Assembly: GCF_013364355.1 (NCBI RefSeq)
Contig: NZ_CP054931.1
Location: forward strand, 1 to 64,000
Direction of reading: 5' to 3'
Source of the DNA: Stenotrophomonas sp. NA06056
Lineage (GTDB): Bacteria > Pseudomonadota > Gammaproteobacteria > Xanthomonadales > Xanthomonadaceae
DNA: 64,000 nucleotides
Position numbers and translations under genes: made by a program. Below, piece by piece: positions 50,554-60,170 of this stretch. The notes below the pieces were generated by a model. It did not search any database. It saw only the letters and a list, made by a program, of their open reading frames with translations, and had not been told where the DNA came from. The first letter of the stretch is position 1. Each line of letters begins with the position of its first letter.

Positions 50554-50562
50554 ATGACACCG
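50554..50562 (+). promoter_or_regulatory. Putative LacI-family operator in the esterase-hydratase divergent spacer
   Basis: ATGACACCG followed by GTTTACC. It shares 13 bases with the copy upstream of kduI. It could serve both divergent genes. Confidence 0.6.
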
Positions 50563-50630
50563 GTTTACCATATACACCTCCTGCAGACGCTGTCGATGGG
50601 CAGTGCAACAGCGCCAGAGGGAGACCGTTC

Positions 50631-51458
50631 TTGAGCAACGAACACGGCATTCATGGGCAGACACCGCCGCCGGACGATGCGGCCGCGATCGCCCACGCCT
50701 TCACCACCGCGCGCCGCGCCGGCCAGGCCCTGCCCGGCTTCCCGGGCCTTGTGCCGCATGATCTGGTGGCCGCCTACCAGGTGCAGGACCTGGCCATCGC
50801 CAGCTGGGATGACCACGTGGTGGGCTGGAAGGTCGGCTACATCGCCGCCGAGCGCCGCGATGCATCCGGCGACGACCGCCTGCTGGGCCCGGTTTTCTCA
50901 CGTCAGCTGAAAAATGCTACCGGTGGAACAGTGGACATTCCGGTGTTCGTCGGCGGCTTCGGCGCGGTCGAGGCGGAGTACGTGCTGGAGCTGTTGGAGG
51001 ACGCTCCGGCCGCGCAGCTGCACTGGTCCCCCGAGCAGGCTGAAGCGCTGCCTGCCCGCCTGTACATCGGCGTGGAAGTGGCCAGCAGCCCGCTGGCGAC
51101 GATCAATGAGCTCGGCCCGCGCGTGGTGGTGTCCGACTTCGGCAACAACAACGGCCTGGTGCTCGGGCCGGAGGTCAGTGACTGGACGGCGCGCGACGAG
51201 ACCGACCTGCGCGCCGAAACCCTGATCGAGGGCGAAGTGGTCGGCACCGGCGGAGCGACCCGCCTGCCCGGCGGGCTGCGTGCGGCGTATGCGTTCGCGC
51301 TGTCCCGTTCGGCGCTGCGCGGCCGGCCGTTGCGGCGGGGCGACCTGATCGCCACCGGTAACGCCACCGGCATCCATGACATCACCGTGGGGCAGACGGC
51401 GCTGGTGCGGTTTGCCGGCTTCGGCGAGATTGCCTGCAGGGCCGTGCCGGCCGGGTAA
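50631..51458 (+). CDS. 2-keto-4-pentenoate hydratase / FAH-family protein
   Basis: Member of the fumarylacetoacetate hydrolase superfamily (MhpD-like hydratases or decarboxylases), divalent-metal dependent. The 275-residue product has WKVGYIAAERR, FVGGFGAVEAEYVLEL (acidic metal ligands), and SDFGNNNGLVLG. The start is TTG at 50631, preceded by AGAGGGAGA; no ATG or GTG start gives the family N-terminus. It is first gene of the TRAP-GH43-LacI unit. Its exact substrate in a uronate cluster is not known. Confidence 0.82.
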   Translation: MSNEHGIHGQTPPPDDAAAIAHAFTTARRAGQALPGFPGLVPHDLVAAYQVQDLAIASWDDHVVGWKVGYIAAERRDASGDDRLLGPVFSRQLKNATGGTVDIPVFVGGFGAVEAEYVLELLEDAPAAQLHWSPEQAEALPARLYIGVEVASSPLATINELGPRVVVSDFGNNNGLVLGPEVSDWTARDETDLRAETLIEGEVVGTGGATRLPGGLRAAYAFALSRSALRGRPLRRGDLIATGNATGIHDITVGQTALVRFAGFGEIACRAVPAG

Positions 51459-51497
51459 CCGCCGCACGCTCCGGTGAACACGCGCGGGAGGGCGCAG

Positions 51498-52502
51498 ATG
51501 ATCACACGACGACACTTCCTGGCCGGTGGCGCTGCTGCGCTGGCCACCCCGATGCTCGCGGCCTGTGGCCGCGGGCCGGCCGACGCCATCGATGGTGGCC
51601 AGCTGCTGACCGCTACCGACGTGCACGTGGCTGACTACCCCACCGTGACGGCGGTGAAGTGGATCGGCGAAACGCTGCAGCGCGAAAGCAACGGTCGCCT
51701 GCGCCTGCGGCAATACCATTCCGGCCAACTCGGCCGCGAATCGGAAGCGATCGACATGGCCCGTTTCGGTGCCATCGACATCACCCGCGTGTATGCCGGT
51801 GCGCTGAACAACGCATTTCCGCTGACCCAGGCACTGTGCCTGCCGTACGTGTTCGAGTCGGTGGCGCACCAGCGCGCCGCACTCGATGGCGGCATTGCCG
51901 AGGCCGTGCTGCGGGGCTTCGAAAGCCGCGACCTGGTGGGCCTGGCGATCTACGATTCCGGCGCGCGCTGCTTCTACAACACCAAGCATCCCATCGTGCA
52001 GCCCCGCGATCTGCACGGGTTGAAACTGCGTGTGGCGTCATCGGACATCTTCATCCAGCTGATGCGCCTGCTCGGCGCCAACCCGACGCCGATGTCGCTG
52101 GGCGACACGTTCTCCGGCATGGAGACGCACATGATCGACGGCGCCGAGAACAACATGCGCAGCTTCCATTCCAGCCGCCACTTCGAGGCGGCGCACTACT
52201 GGTCGCAGAGCGATCACTCGTATGCGCCGGACGTGCTGCTGATGTCGCGTGCCAGCTTCGAGCGCCTGCAGCCGGCCGACCGCCAGCTGCTGCTGGAGAC
52301 CGCACGCGCATCGGTGAAGGTAATGCGCGCGCAATGGGATGCGTCTGAAGATGCCGCGCGCCGTGCGGTGCTGGCCTCTGGCGTGAAAGCCAACGAGGTG
52401 GACCTTCCCGCGTTCCGCGCCGCCGCCCAGCCGCTGCTGCAGCAGTACCTGCGGCAACCCGAGCTGGCCGCGCTGGTCGCTCGCATCCGCGCTGCCGCCT
52501 GA
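51498..52502 (+). CDS. dctP: TRAP transporter solute-binding protein (DctP family)
   Basis: Periplasmic receptor that delivers an organic-acid ligand to the DctQM permease. The 334-residue product starts after GGGAGG. Its N-terminus carries both a twin-arginine motif (TRRHFLAGG) and a lipobox (LAAC, Cys at 23). DctP signatures include SGQLGRESEAIDMARFGAID and DLHGLKLRVASSD. A uronate or oligouronide ligand is inferred from the neighbourhood. Confidence 0.92.
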   Translation: MITRRHFLAGGAAALATPMLAACGRGPADAIDGGQLLTATDVHVADYPTVTAVKWIGETLQRESNGRLRLRQYHSGQLGRESEAIDMARFGAIDITRVYAGALNNAFPLTQALCLPYVFESVAHQRAALDGGIAEAVLRGFESRDLVGLAIYDSGARCFYNTKHPIVQPRDLHGLKLRVASSDIFIQLMRLLGANPTPMSLGDTFSGMETHMIDGAENNMRSFHSSRHFEAAHYWSQSDHSYAPDVLLMSRASFERLQPADRQLLLETARASVKVMRAQWDASEDAARRAVLASGVKANEVDLPAFRAAAQPLLQQYLRQPELAALVARIRAAA

Positions 52503-52512
52503 GGACACTGTC

Positions 52513-53049
52513 ATGACCGAGACGACGATTTCCGCCGTCGGCCCCGGCCAGCGCCTGCTGGACCGCATCGCCGACATCGCCATCCATTTCGCCGTGGCTG
52601 CACTGCTGGGCCTGGTGCTGGTGCAGGGCTGGCAGGTGTTCGCCCGCTATGTGATCAACGATTCGCCCAGCTGGACCGAGCCGGTGACCCTGCTGCTGCT
52701 GGCCACGGCGATGAGCCTTGGCGCAGCCTGCGGCGTGCACACCAACCGCCACTTCGGCTTCTTCCTGCTGCACGCCTACATGGGTGCCGGACTACGCCGG
52801 GCGGTGGATGTATTCACCCAGCTGGTGGTGGCCGTGCTGGGCGGCTTCATCGCCTTCTGGTCGGCCGACCTGCTGATCGATGGCATGGACATCAAGACCG
52901 CCGGCGCCAACCTGCCGCAAAGCATCAACTACCTGCCGCTGGCGGTGGGCGGGGCACTGATGCTGTTGTTCGCGCTTAACCGTGCGTGGAAGGCGCTGCA
53001 GGCAACGGCAGCCGATGCCGACGCCGTCGACGCTGAAGGAGATCGTTGA
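52513..53049 (+). CDS. dctQ: TRAP transporter small permease (DctQ family)
   Basis: The 178-residue product has four hydrophobic helices, the number expected of DctQ. A charged loop contains INDSPSWTEPVTLLLL, a family hallmark. It lies 10 bp after dctP and 3 bp before dctM. Confidence 0.9.
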   Translation: MTETTISAVGPGQRLLDRIADIAIHFAVAALLGLVLVQGWQVFARYVINDSPSWTEPVTLLLLATAMSLGAACGVHTNRHFGFFLLHAYMGAGLRRAVDVFTQLVVAVLGGFIAFWSADLLIDGMDIKTAGANLPQSINYLPLAVGGALMLLFALNRAWKALQATAADADAVDAEGDR

Positions 53050-53052
53050 TCC

Positions 53053-54339
53053 ATGGGCATCACCATCCTGTTCTCTGTTTTCGCCGCGCTGCTGCTGCTG
53101 GGCGTGCCGGTGGCCTACGCATTGGCTGCCGCTGCGCTGGCCACCCTGCTCTACCTGGACATCCCCAGCATCGTGCTGGTCCAGCAGATCTCCGCTGGTA
53201 CTGGTTCGGCCTCGCTGATCGCCATTCCACTGTTCATCTTCGCTGGCGAAATCATGATGCGCGGCGGCATCTCCGAACGCCTGATCGCCCTCGCGTCATC
53301 GCTGGTGGGGCGCATGCGTGGCGGCCTGGGCCAGGTCTCGATCCTGTCCTCGCTGTTCTTCGGCGGCGTGTCCGGCTCGGCCATCGCCGATGTCTCGGCC
53401 GTGGGTGGCACGATGATTCCGCAGATGGTCAAGCGTGGCTACGACCGCGATTTCGCGGTGAACGTCAGCATCACCGCCGCGCTGGTGGCGCTGCTGGTGC
53501 CGCCCTCGCACAACCTGATCCTGTTCTCGGCGGCTGCCGGTGGTGGCCTGTCGATTGCCGACCTGTTCGCCGCAGGCATCGTGCCGGCGCTGCTGATGAC
53601 GCTGGCGCTGATGATCACCGGCTACGTGGTCGCGCGTCGTCGTGGCTATGGCGTTGAAGTGTTCCCGGGCTGGCGCGCGGTACTGCTGCGCATCGTCTCC
53701 GCCCTGCCCGGCCTGGGCCTGGTGGCACTGATCTTCGTCGGTATCCGCGCCGGCATCTTCACTGCGGTGGAAAGCGCGGCCATCGCCGTTGTCTACGCCC
53801 TGCTGGTCACCACCGTGCTGTACCGGCAGCTGCGCTGGCGCGAGTTCTTCGACACCGTCATCCATGCCGCGCGCAGCACCGGCGTGATCCTGTTCGTGAT
53901 CGCCACCGCCGCCGTGTTCGGCTGGCTGCTGGCCTACCTGCAGGTGCCTGCAGCGGCGGTGGACTTCCTGCAGTCGTTCGCGCACAGCCAGTTCATGGTG
54001 CTGCTGATGATCGTGGTGATGCTGTTGCTGCTGGGCACATTCATGGACCTGGCACCGATGATCCTGATCTGCACGCCGATCTTCCTGCCGGTGGCCAAAG
54101 CCTATGGCATCGACCCGATCCACTTCGGCCTGGTGCTGGTGCTGACCGGTGGCCTTGGCCTGGTCACCCCACCGGTGGGCTCGGTGCTGTTCATCGGCAC
54201 CGCCATTGGCAAGATCAGCGTCGGCCAGAGCATGCGCACGATCTGGCCGTTCTGGTTCGCCGCGCTGGGGGTGCTGCTGGTCGTGACTTTCTTCCCGTCG
54301 CTGTCGCTGTGGCTGCCCGCCGCACTGCGCGCCGGATGA
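53053..54339 (+). CDS. dctM: TRAP transporter large permease (DctM family)
   Basis: Sodium-coupled transport subunit. The 428-residue product has about a dozen hydrophobic helices, and FIFAGEIMMRGGISERLIA and GGVSGSAIADVSAVGGTMIP are DctM signatures. The C-terminal repeat segment LVTPPVGSVLFIGTAIG is also typical. It completes the dctPQM set. Confidence 0.94.
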   Translation: MGITILFSVFAALLLLGVPVAYALAAAALATLLYLDIPSIVLVQQISAGTGSASLIAIPLFIFAGEIMMRGGISERLIALASSLVGRMRGGLGQVSILSSLFFGGVSGSAIADVSAVGGTMIPQMVKRGYDRDFAVNVSITAALVALLVPPSHNLILFSAAAGGGLSIADLFAAGIVPALLMTLALMITGYVVARRRGYGVEVFPGWRAVLLRIVSALPGLGLVALIFVGIRAGIFTAVESAAIAVVYALLVTTVLYRQLRWREFFDTVIHAARSTGVILFVIATAAVFGWLLAYLQVPAAAVDFLQSFAHSQFMVLLMIVVMLLLLGTFMDLAPMILICTPIFLPVAKAYGIDPIHFGLVLVLTGGLGLVTPPVGSVLFIGTAIGKISVGQSMRTIWPFWFAALGVLLVVTFFPSLSLWLPAALRAG

Positions 54340-54353
54340 GCGGAGGCGCTCCC

Positions 54354-55943
54354 ATGACATCGATCCTGCACCGCGCCGCTGCAGCCGCCCTGCTCGGCCT
54401 GCTGCTGGCCGCGCTGCCCGCAGTGGCTGCCGATCCCGCGCCCGCGCAGTGGACGCGCGGCATCGAGCAGCAGCGTCAGGCTGACCTGGGCAATGGCACC
54501 TTCCTCAACCCGGTGCTGGCCGGCGACAGGCCTGATCCGTCGGTGCTGAAGGACGGCGACGACTACTATCTCACCCTGTCGTCGTTCGACGCCTACCCCG
54601 GCCTGCCGATCTGGCACTCGCGCGACCTGGTGAACTGGCAGCCGCTCGGTCATGCGATCACGCAGAACGTGGGTGCGATCTGGGCGCCGGACATCGTCAA
54701 ACACCAGGGCCGCTACTTCATCTACTTCCCGGCGCGCACCGGTGAGCGCCGCAGCAACTTCGTGGTCTGGGCCGATGACATCACGGGCCCGTGGAGCGCG
54801 CCGATCGACATCGGCCTGGGCGGCTACATCGACCCCGGCCATGCCGTCGGTGAAGACGGCAAACGCTACCTGTTCCTCAGCGGCGGCGACTATGTGCAGC
54901 TGGCCGATGATGGCCTGAGCGTGGTGGGTACGCCGAAGCACGTGTACGACGGCTGGCGTTACCCGGAAAGCTGGGACGTGGAGGCCTACGCGCAGGAAGG
55001 GCCGAAGATCCACTTCCGCGACGGCTGGTACTACATGACCACCGCCGTGGGCGGCACCGCCGGCCCGCCGACCGGGCACATGGTGATCACCGCGCGCTCG
55101 CGCTCGATCCACGGCCCGTGGGTGAATGCGCCGAACAATCCGATCATGCGCACGCAGTCGGCCGCCGAACCGTGGTGGTCGCGCGGCCACGCCACGGTGA
55201 TCGAAGGCACCGACGGCCGTTGGTGGATGATGTACCACGGCTACGAGAACGGCTTCTGGACGCTGGGCCGGCAGGCCCTGCTGGAACCGATCGAATGGAC
55301 CGCCGATGGCTGGTTCGTGGCCAAGGGCGGTGATCTGGGACAGCCGCTGCGCAAGCCATCGGGCAGCGCGCTGACACCGCACGGGATGGCCCTGTCCGAT
55401 GATTTCAACGGCCGCACGCTCGGCCCGCAGTGGGCATTCTTCAACCCGGCCGTTGATGAATACCGGCGCCTGCGCTTCAGTGGTGATGGCCTGGTGCTGC
55501 AGGGCAAGGGCAGCACGCCGCGCGATGCCTCACCGCTGACCACGATTGCTGGCGACCCGGCCTACCAGTTCGAGGTGCAGATGGAGATCGCCCCCGGTGC
55601 GGTCGGCGGCGCCCTGCTGTTCTACAGCGACCGCCTGTACGTGGGCGTGGGCAGCAATGGCGAGCAGTTCGTCATGCACCGCTACGGCGAGGAGCGCCCC
55701 ACCCGGCTGGCGGCCAGCGCCAAGGGCGGCCGGCTCTGGCTGCGGGTGACCAACAACCGCCACATCGTCACCATTCACTCCAGTGTCGACGGCCAGACCT
55801 GGCAGAAGTATCCGGTTCAGATGGAAGTGTCCGGTTACCATCACAATGTGGCCGGCAAGTTCCTGGCACTGAAACCGGCCCTGTATGCGGCCGGCGACGG
55901 TGCGGTAACCTTCCGCAGCTTCCGCTATCGCGCGCTGGACTGA
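54354..55943 (+). CDS. Secreted glycoside hydrolase family 43-type enzyme
   Basis: Probable periplasmic beta-xylosidase or arabinofuranosidase/arabinanase acting on side chains of plant polysaccharides. The 529-residue product has a signal peptide ending in LPAVAA and a five-bladed propeller. The base Asp61 lies in RPDPSVLKDGDDYY and the acid Glu215 in YAQEGPKIH. A C-terminal beta-sandwich starts near DFNGRTLGPQWAFF. A GCGGAGG site precedes the ATG at 54354. It follows dctM by 14 bp. Confidence 0.9.
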   Translation: MTSILHRAAAAALLGLLLAALPAVAADPAPAQWTRGIEQQRQADLGNGTFLNPVLAGDRPDPSVLKDGDDYYLTLSSFDAYPGLPIWHSRDLVNWQPLGHAITQNVGAIWAPDIVKHQGRYFIYFPARTGERRSNFVVWADDITGPWSAPIDIGLGGYIDPGHAVGEDGKRYLFLSGGDYVQLADDGLSVVGTPKHVYDGWRYPESWDVEAYAQEGPKIHFRDGWYYMTTAVGGTAGPPTGHMVITARSRSIHGPWVNAPNNPIMRTQSAAEPWWSRGHATVIEGTDGRWWMMYHGYENGFWTLGRQALLEPIEWTADGWFVAKGGDLGQPLRKPSGSALTPHGMALSDDFNGRTLGPQWAFFNPAVDEYRRLRFSGDGLVLQGKGSTPRDASPLTTIAGDPAYQFEVQMEIAPGAVGGALLFYSDRLYVGVGSNGEQFVMHRYGEERPTRLAASAKGGRLWLRVTNNRHIVTIHSSVDGQTWQKYPVQMEVSGYHHNVAGKFLALKPALYAAGDGAVTFRSFRYRALD

Positions 55944-55981
55944 GCGCGCGCTGGAATCCCCAGGCTTATCGGGTTCACTAC

Positions 55982-57040
55982 ATGTCAGTGCGCAACAAGA
56001 ACGATGCCGCTACGCCGGCATTGGCAAAGGGCAAGGCAGCCACGATCAACGACATCGCGCGACTGTCGGGTGTATCCAAGAAAACGGTTTCAAGGATCAT
56101 CAACAACTCGCCGCTGGTGCGCAAGGACACGCGCGACAAGGTGGAAGCATTGATGCGCGAGGTCGGTTACACCCCCGACCCGCTGGCCCGTGGCCTGGCC
56201 TTCCGCCGCTCGTTCCTGATCGGCATGGTCTACGACAACCCCACCGCGCAGTACATCGTGGACATGCAGTACGGTGCGCTGGATGCGCTGCGTGGCTCCA
56301 GCTTCGAACTGGTGGTGCACCCCTGCGACAGTCGCAGTCCGGGTTACATCGACGGCGTGCGCCGCTTCGCCCAGCAGCAGAAGCTGCATGGGGTGATCCT
56401 GGTGCCGCGTGCGTCCGAAGACCAGGCACTGGCGGACATGCTGGATGAGATCGGCTGCCGCTTCACCCGCGTGGCGGCGCTGCCGCTGGATGAAACCTCG
56501 CAGATGGTGGTCACCCACGACCGCGACGGTGCTGCCGAAGCGGCCGACTATCTGCTTTCGCTGGGCCACCGCGATATTGCCCTGGTGACCGGCCCGAGTG
56601 CCTACCGCTCGGCGCACGAACGCACTGCTGGGTTCATCGAGGCGCTGTCGCAGCGTGGCATCGAGCTGCCGAAGGATCGCATCATCGAGGCGGGCTACAC
56701 CTTCGAATCCGGTGTGGCCGCTGCCGAGAAACTGCTGCTGGGCAAGCGCCGGCCGACCGCCATCTTCACCGGCAACGATGAAATGGCGGCCGGTATCTAC
56801 AAGGTCGCGCTGCGCGCCGGCATCAACATTCCGCGCCAGTTGTCGATCGTCGGCTACGACGACAGCCCGCTGGCCTCGCGCCTGTGGCCGTCGCTGACTT
56901 CGGTGCGCCGGCATACCCGTGACACCGGCCGCACCGCTGCGGCGATGCTGATCCAGCCCGAAGGCCAGCCCGCACTGCAGATCGCCAGCGTGCGCCCGCA
57001 CCTGATCGTGCGCGATTCCTGCCAACCGCCCGAGGACTGA
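55982..57040 (+). CDS. LacI-family transcriptional regulator, probable uronate regulator
   Basis: The 352-residue product has an N-terminal helix-turn-helix (TINDIARLSGVSKKTVSRII) and hinge region. The periplasmic-binding-protein-like effector domain includes DAADYLLSLGHRDIA-like EAADYLLSLGHRDIALVTG and FTGNDEMAAGIYKVAL. It sits in the middle of the uronate genes and is the best candidate for binding the ATGACACCG sites, which resemble half-sites of LacI operators with a central CG. The effector is likely a uronate intermediate such as KDG, by analogy. Confidence 0.92.
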   Translation: MSVRNKNDAATPALAKGKAATINDIARLSGVSKKTVSRIINNSPLVRKDTRDKVEALMREVGYTPDPLARGLAFRRSFLIGMVYDNPTAQYIVDMQYGALDALRGSSFELVVHPCDSRSPGYIDGVRRFAQQQKLHGVILVPRASEDQALADMLDEIGCRFTRVAALPLDETSQMVVTHDRDGAAEAADYLLSLGHRDIALVTGPSAYRSAHERTAGFIEALSQRGIELPKDRIIEAGYTFESGVAAAEKLLLGKRRPTAIFTGNDEMAAGIYKVALRAGINIPRQLSIVGYDDSPLASRLWPSLTSVRRHTRDTGRTAAAMLIQPEGQPALQIASVRPHLIVRDSCQPPED

Positions 57041-57092
57041 TTCCGAAGGAATCAGTCCTGTAGGTCGGTGGGTCACGACCGTTGGTCGTGAC
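57033..57092. repeat. Two hairpins after the LacI gene
   Basis: A perfect 12-bp stem (AGGACTGATTCC, loop GAA, complement) spans the LacI stop codon at 57033-57059. It is followed by GTAG and a second stem GTCACGACC/GGTCGTGAC at 57072-57092. This resembles a SMAG-like repeat, and may also act in termination or mRNA stability. No T-run. Confidence 0.55.
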
Positions 57093-57157
57093 ACTTCGCC
57101 TGCCCCCCACCCGTCCCACCCCGCCGATGCCGTCTGACCGGTATCGTGCGGCGCAAA

Positions 57158-57166
57158 ATGACACCG
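57158..57166 (+). promoter_or_regulatory. Putative LacI-family operator upstream of kduI
   Basis: ATGACACCG followed by GTTTCCT, 78-86 bp before the kduI start and nearly identical over 13 bases to the copy at 50554. Confidence 0.6.
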
Positions 57167-57195
57167 GTTTCCTGTCTAGCTAGAATCGACCGTGA

Positions 57196-58092
<897 letters not shown>

Positions 58093-58145
58093 GCACTGGC
58101 CACCTGCCCGCAACACGCACGCCTCTACCAAGGAACGCATACGCA

Positions 58146-58901
58146 ATGACCAATCCCTTCAGCCTGGAAGGAAAAGTCGCTCTGGTAACCGGTGGCAATA
58201 CCGGCCTGGGCCAGGGCATCGCGGTGGCACTGGCTGCCGCCGGCGCCGATGTCGCCGTGGCCGGCATCGCCCCGCCCACTGAAACCATCGCGAAGATCAC
58301 CGCACTGGGCCGCCGCTGCCTGGCGGTGGAAGCCAACCTGATCAGCATCGAACCGGTCGAGCGTGTGGTGCGCGAAACCCTCGAAGGCCTCGGCAGGCTG
58401 GACATCCTGGTCAACAACGCCGGGCTGATCCGCCGCGCCGACGCAGTGGACTTCAGCGAGCAGGACTGGGACGACGTGATGAACGTGAACATCAAGTCGG
58501 CCTTCTTCATCTCGCAGGCTGCAGGCCGTCACTTCATCGAACAGGGCAGCGGCAAGATCATCAACATCGCCTCGATGCTGTCGTTCCAGGGGGGCGTGCG
58601 CGTGCCGTCGTACACCGCCAGCAAGAGTGGGATCGCCGGCATCACGCGTCTGCTGGCCAACGAATGGGCCGGCAAGGGTGTGAACATCAATGCCATTGCG
58701 CCGGGCTACATGGCCACCGACAACACCGCCGCGCTGCGCGCCGATGCAGACCGTAACAAGGCGATCCTCGAGCGGATTCCGGCCGGCCGCTGGGGCAACC
58801 CGGAAGACCTGGCCGGTGCGGCGGTGTTCCTGGCCTCGTCGGCGTCGGATTACATCAACGGCGCGGTGCTGCCGGTGGATGGGGGTTGGCTGGCGCGGTA
58901 A
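58146..58901 (+). CDS. kduD: 2-dehydro-3-deoxy-D-gluconate 5-dehydrogenase
   Basis: Reduces 2,5-diketo-3-deoxygluconate to KDG, the KdgK substrate. The 251-residue short-chain dehydrogenase has cofactor motif GGNTGLGQGIA, NNAG, the catalytic Tyr and Lys in SYTASKSG, and INAIAPGYMATDNT. It lies 53 bp downstream of kduI. Confidence 0.95.
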   Translation: MTNPFSLEGKVALVTGGNTGLGQGIAVALAAAGADVAVAGIAPPTETIAKITALGRRCLAVEANLISIEPVERVVRETLEGLGRLDILVNNAGLIRRADAVDFSEQDWDDVMNVNIKSAFFISQAAGRHFIEQGSGKIINIASMLSFQGGVRVPSYTASKSGIAGITRLLANEWAGKGVNINAIAPGYMATDNTAALRADADRNKAILERIPAGRWGNPEDLAGAAVFLASSASDYINGAVLPVDGGWLAR

Positions 58902-58923
58902 CGCGGCAAGGCAATGAACGGTG

Positions 58924-58981
58924 GGTGCGGACCTTGGTTCGCACCGCTTTCCCACGGCAGCCGAGCATGGCTCGGCTCTAC
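58924..58981. repeat. Two hairpins between kduD and the esterase-cupin gene
   Basis: GGTGCGGACC-TT-GGTTCGCACC (58924-58945, one mismatch) is followed by AGCCGAGC-ATG-GCTCGGCT ending in CTAC (58959-58981), a minus-strand GTAG hairpin of SMAG type. Confidence 0.65.
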
Positions 58982-58993
58982 AAAGGGGCGGCC

Positions 58994-60091
58994 ATGCGGA
59001 AGCTGTTGTTGCTGTTGCTGCTGTCATGCACCGCCGCGCACGGGGCGCCGGTGCGGGTGTTCATCGCCGGTGATTCCACCGCTGCCGAGTACGGGCCGGA
59101 ACGCGCGCCACAGGCGGGCTGGGGCCAGATGCTGCAGAGCTACCTGGACCCGGCGCGCTTCGAAGTGCGCAACCATGCCAAAGGTGGACGCAGCACGCGC
59201 AGCTTCATCAACGAAGGGCACCTGGATGCGATTGCTGCTGAAATACGCCGTGGCGATGTGCTGTTGATCCAGTTCGGCCACAACGACGCCAAGTTTGAAG
59301 ATCCCACGCGCTACACCGATCCGGACAGTGACTATCCACAGCTGCTGATGCGTTACGTGCAGGCCGCGCGTAACAAGGGCGCCACACCGGTGCTGGTCAC
59401 GCCGGTGGCGCGGTTGCTGTACGACTTCGGCTCACTGCTGGATACCCACGCGCGTTACACGCTGGCGATGCAGCAGCTGGCCGCGCGCGAGCATGTTGCG
59501 CTGATCGACCTCAACGACCGCAGCACGCGCTGGATCCGCGCGCTGGGCGAGCAGGGTGCACGCCCGTACTTCCTGTTCGTGCCCGAGCAGAACAAGGCCG
59601 ACGGCACTCATTTCAGCGTGGCCGGTGCCAATGCGGTGGCCTGCCTGGTGCTGCGCGAGGCGGTGCCGCTGCTGCCGGCGCTGCAACCGGCGCTGGTGCG
59701 TGACATCGACTGCGATGTGATGGGCGTAGGGCAGGGCGCCGATGCGCAGCGACCCTCGCAAGTGCTGCATGAAGGCACGGTTGCGCGCATGCAGCCCGGC
59801 CCGCATGGCGGCGCCGGGCCGACCACCGCGTATCCGTTCTTCGCCGACGCGACGGACCTGTCGTTCGTGCTGCGCAAGCGCGTGCTGCACAAGGGCGCGG
59901 GCATCGGCCTGCATCCGCAGCACAAGGATGAGATCTATTACATCGTGAGCGGGCAGGGCAGCTATGTGCTGGATGGAACGCAGTACGACGTGCGTGCGGG
60001 TCATGCGTTGTTGACGCGGGCAGGCAGTGCGCACGTGCTGCAACAGGTGGGCGAGGAGGATCTGGTGGTGCTGCTGGTGTATCCGCGGTGA
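58994..60091 (+). CDS. SGNH rhamnogalacturonan acetylesterase-like protein fused to a cupin domain
   Basis: A 365-residue protein with a signal peptide (LLLLLLLSCTAAHGA). Residues 20-225 form an SGNH esterase: Ser28 in AGDSTAAEYG, GGRSTRSF, GHND, and the catalytic pair D203-G-T-H206. This matches rhamnogalacturonan acetylesterases, which deacetylate pectin hairy regions. Residues about 275-365 form a cupin (LHPQHKDEIYYIVSGQGSY). The lipobox-like LSC near residue 12 leaves lipoprotein status open. It is last in the uronate region. Confidence 0.85.
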   Translation: MRKLLLLLLLSCTAAHGAPVRVFIAGDSTAAEYGPERAPQAGWGQMLQSYLDPARFEVRNHAKGGRSTRSFINEGHLDAIAAEIRRGDVLLIQFGHNDAKFEDPTRYTDPDSDYPQLLMRYVQAARNKGATPVLVTPVARLLYDFGSLLDTHARYTLAMQQLAAREHVALIDLNDRSTRWIRALGEQGARPYFLFVPEQNKADGTHFSVAGANAVACLVLREAVPLLPALQPALVRDIDCDVMGVGQGADAQRPSQVLHEGTVARMQPGPHGGAGPTTAYPFFADATDLSFVLRKRVLHKGAGIGLHPQHKDEIYYIVSGQGSYVLDGTQYDVRAGHALLTRAGSAHVLQQVGEEDLVVLLVYPR

Positions 60092-60100
60092 TCGAAACGC

Positions 60101-60165
60101 AGCCGAGCATGGGCTCGGCTCTACAGATCCGCGCCACCCTTGTAGAGCCGAGCCGATGCTCGGCT
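60101..60165. repeat. SMAG-type GTAG inverted repeat (dimer)
   Basis: AGCCGAGCATGGGCTCGGCT followed by CTAC, then GTAG and a second hairpin of the same type (60142-60165). It lies between convergent genes. Confidence 0.8.
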
Positions 60166-60170
60166 TGGTT

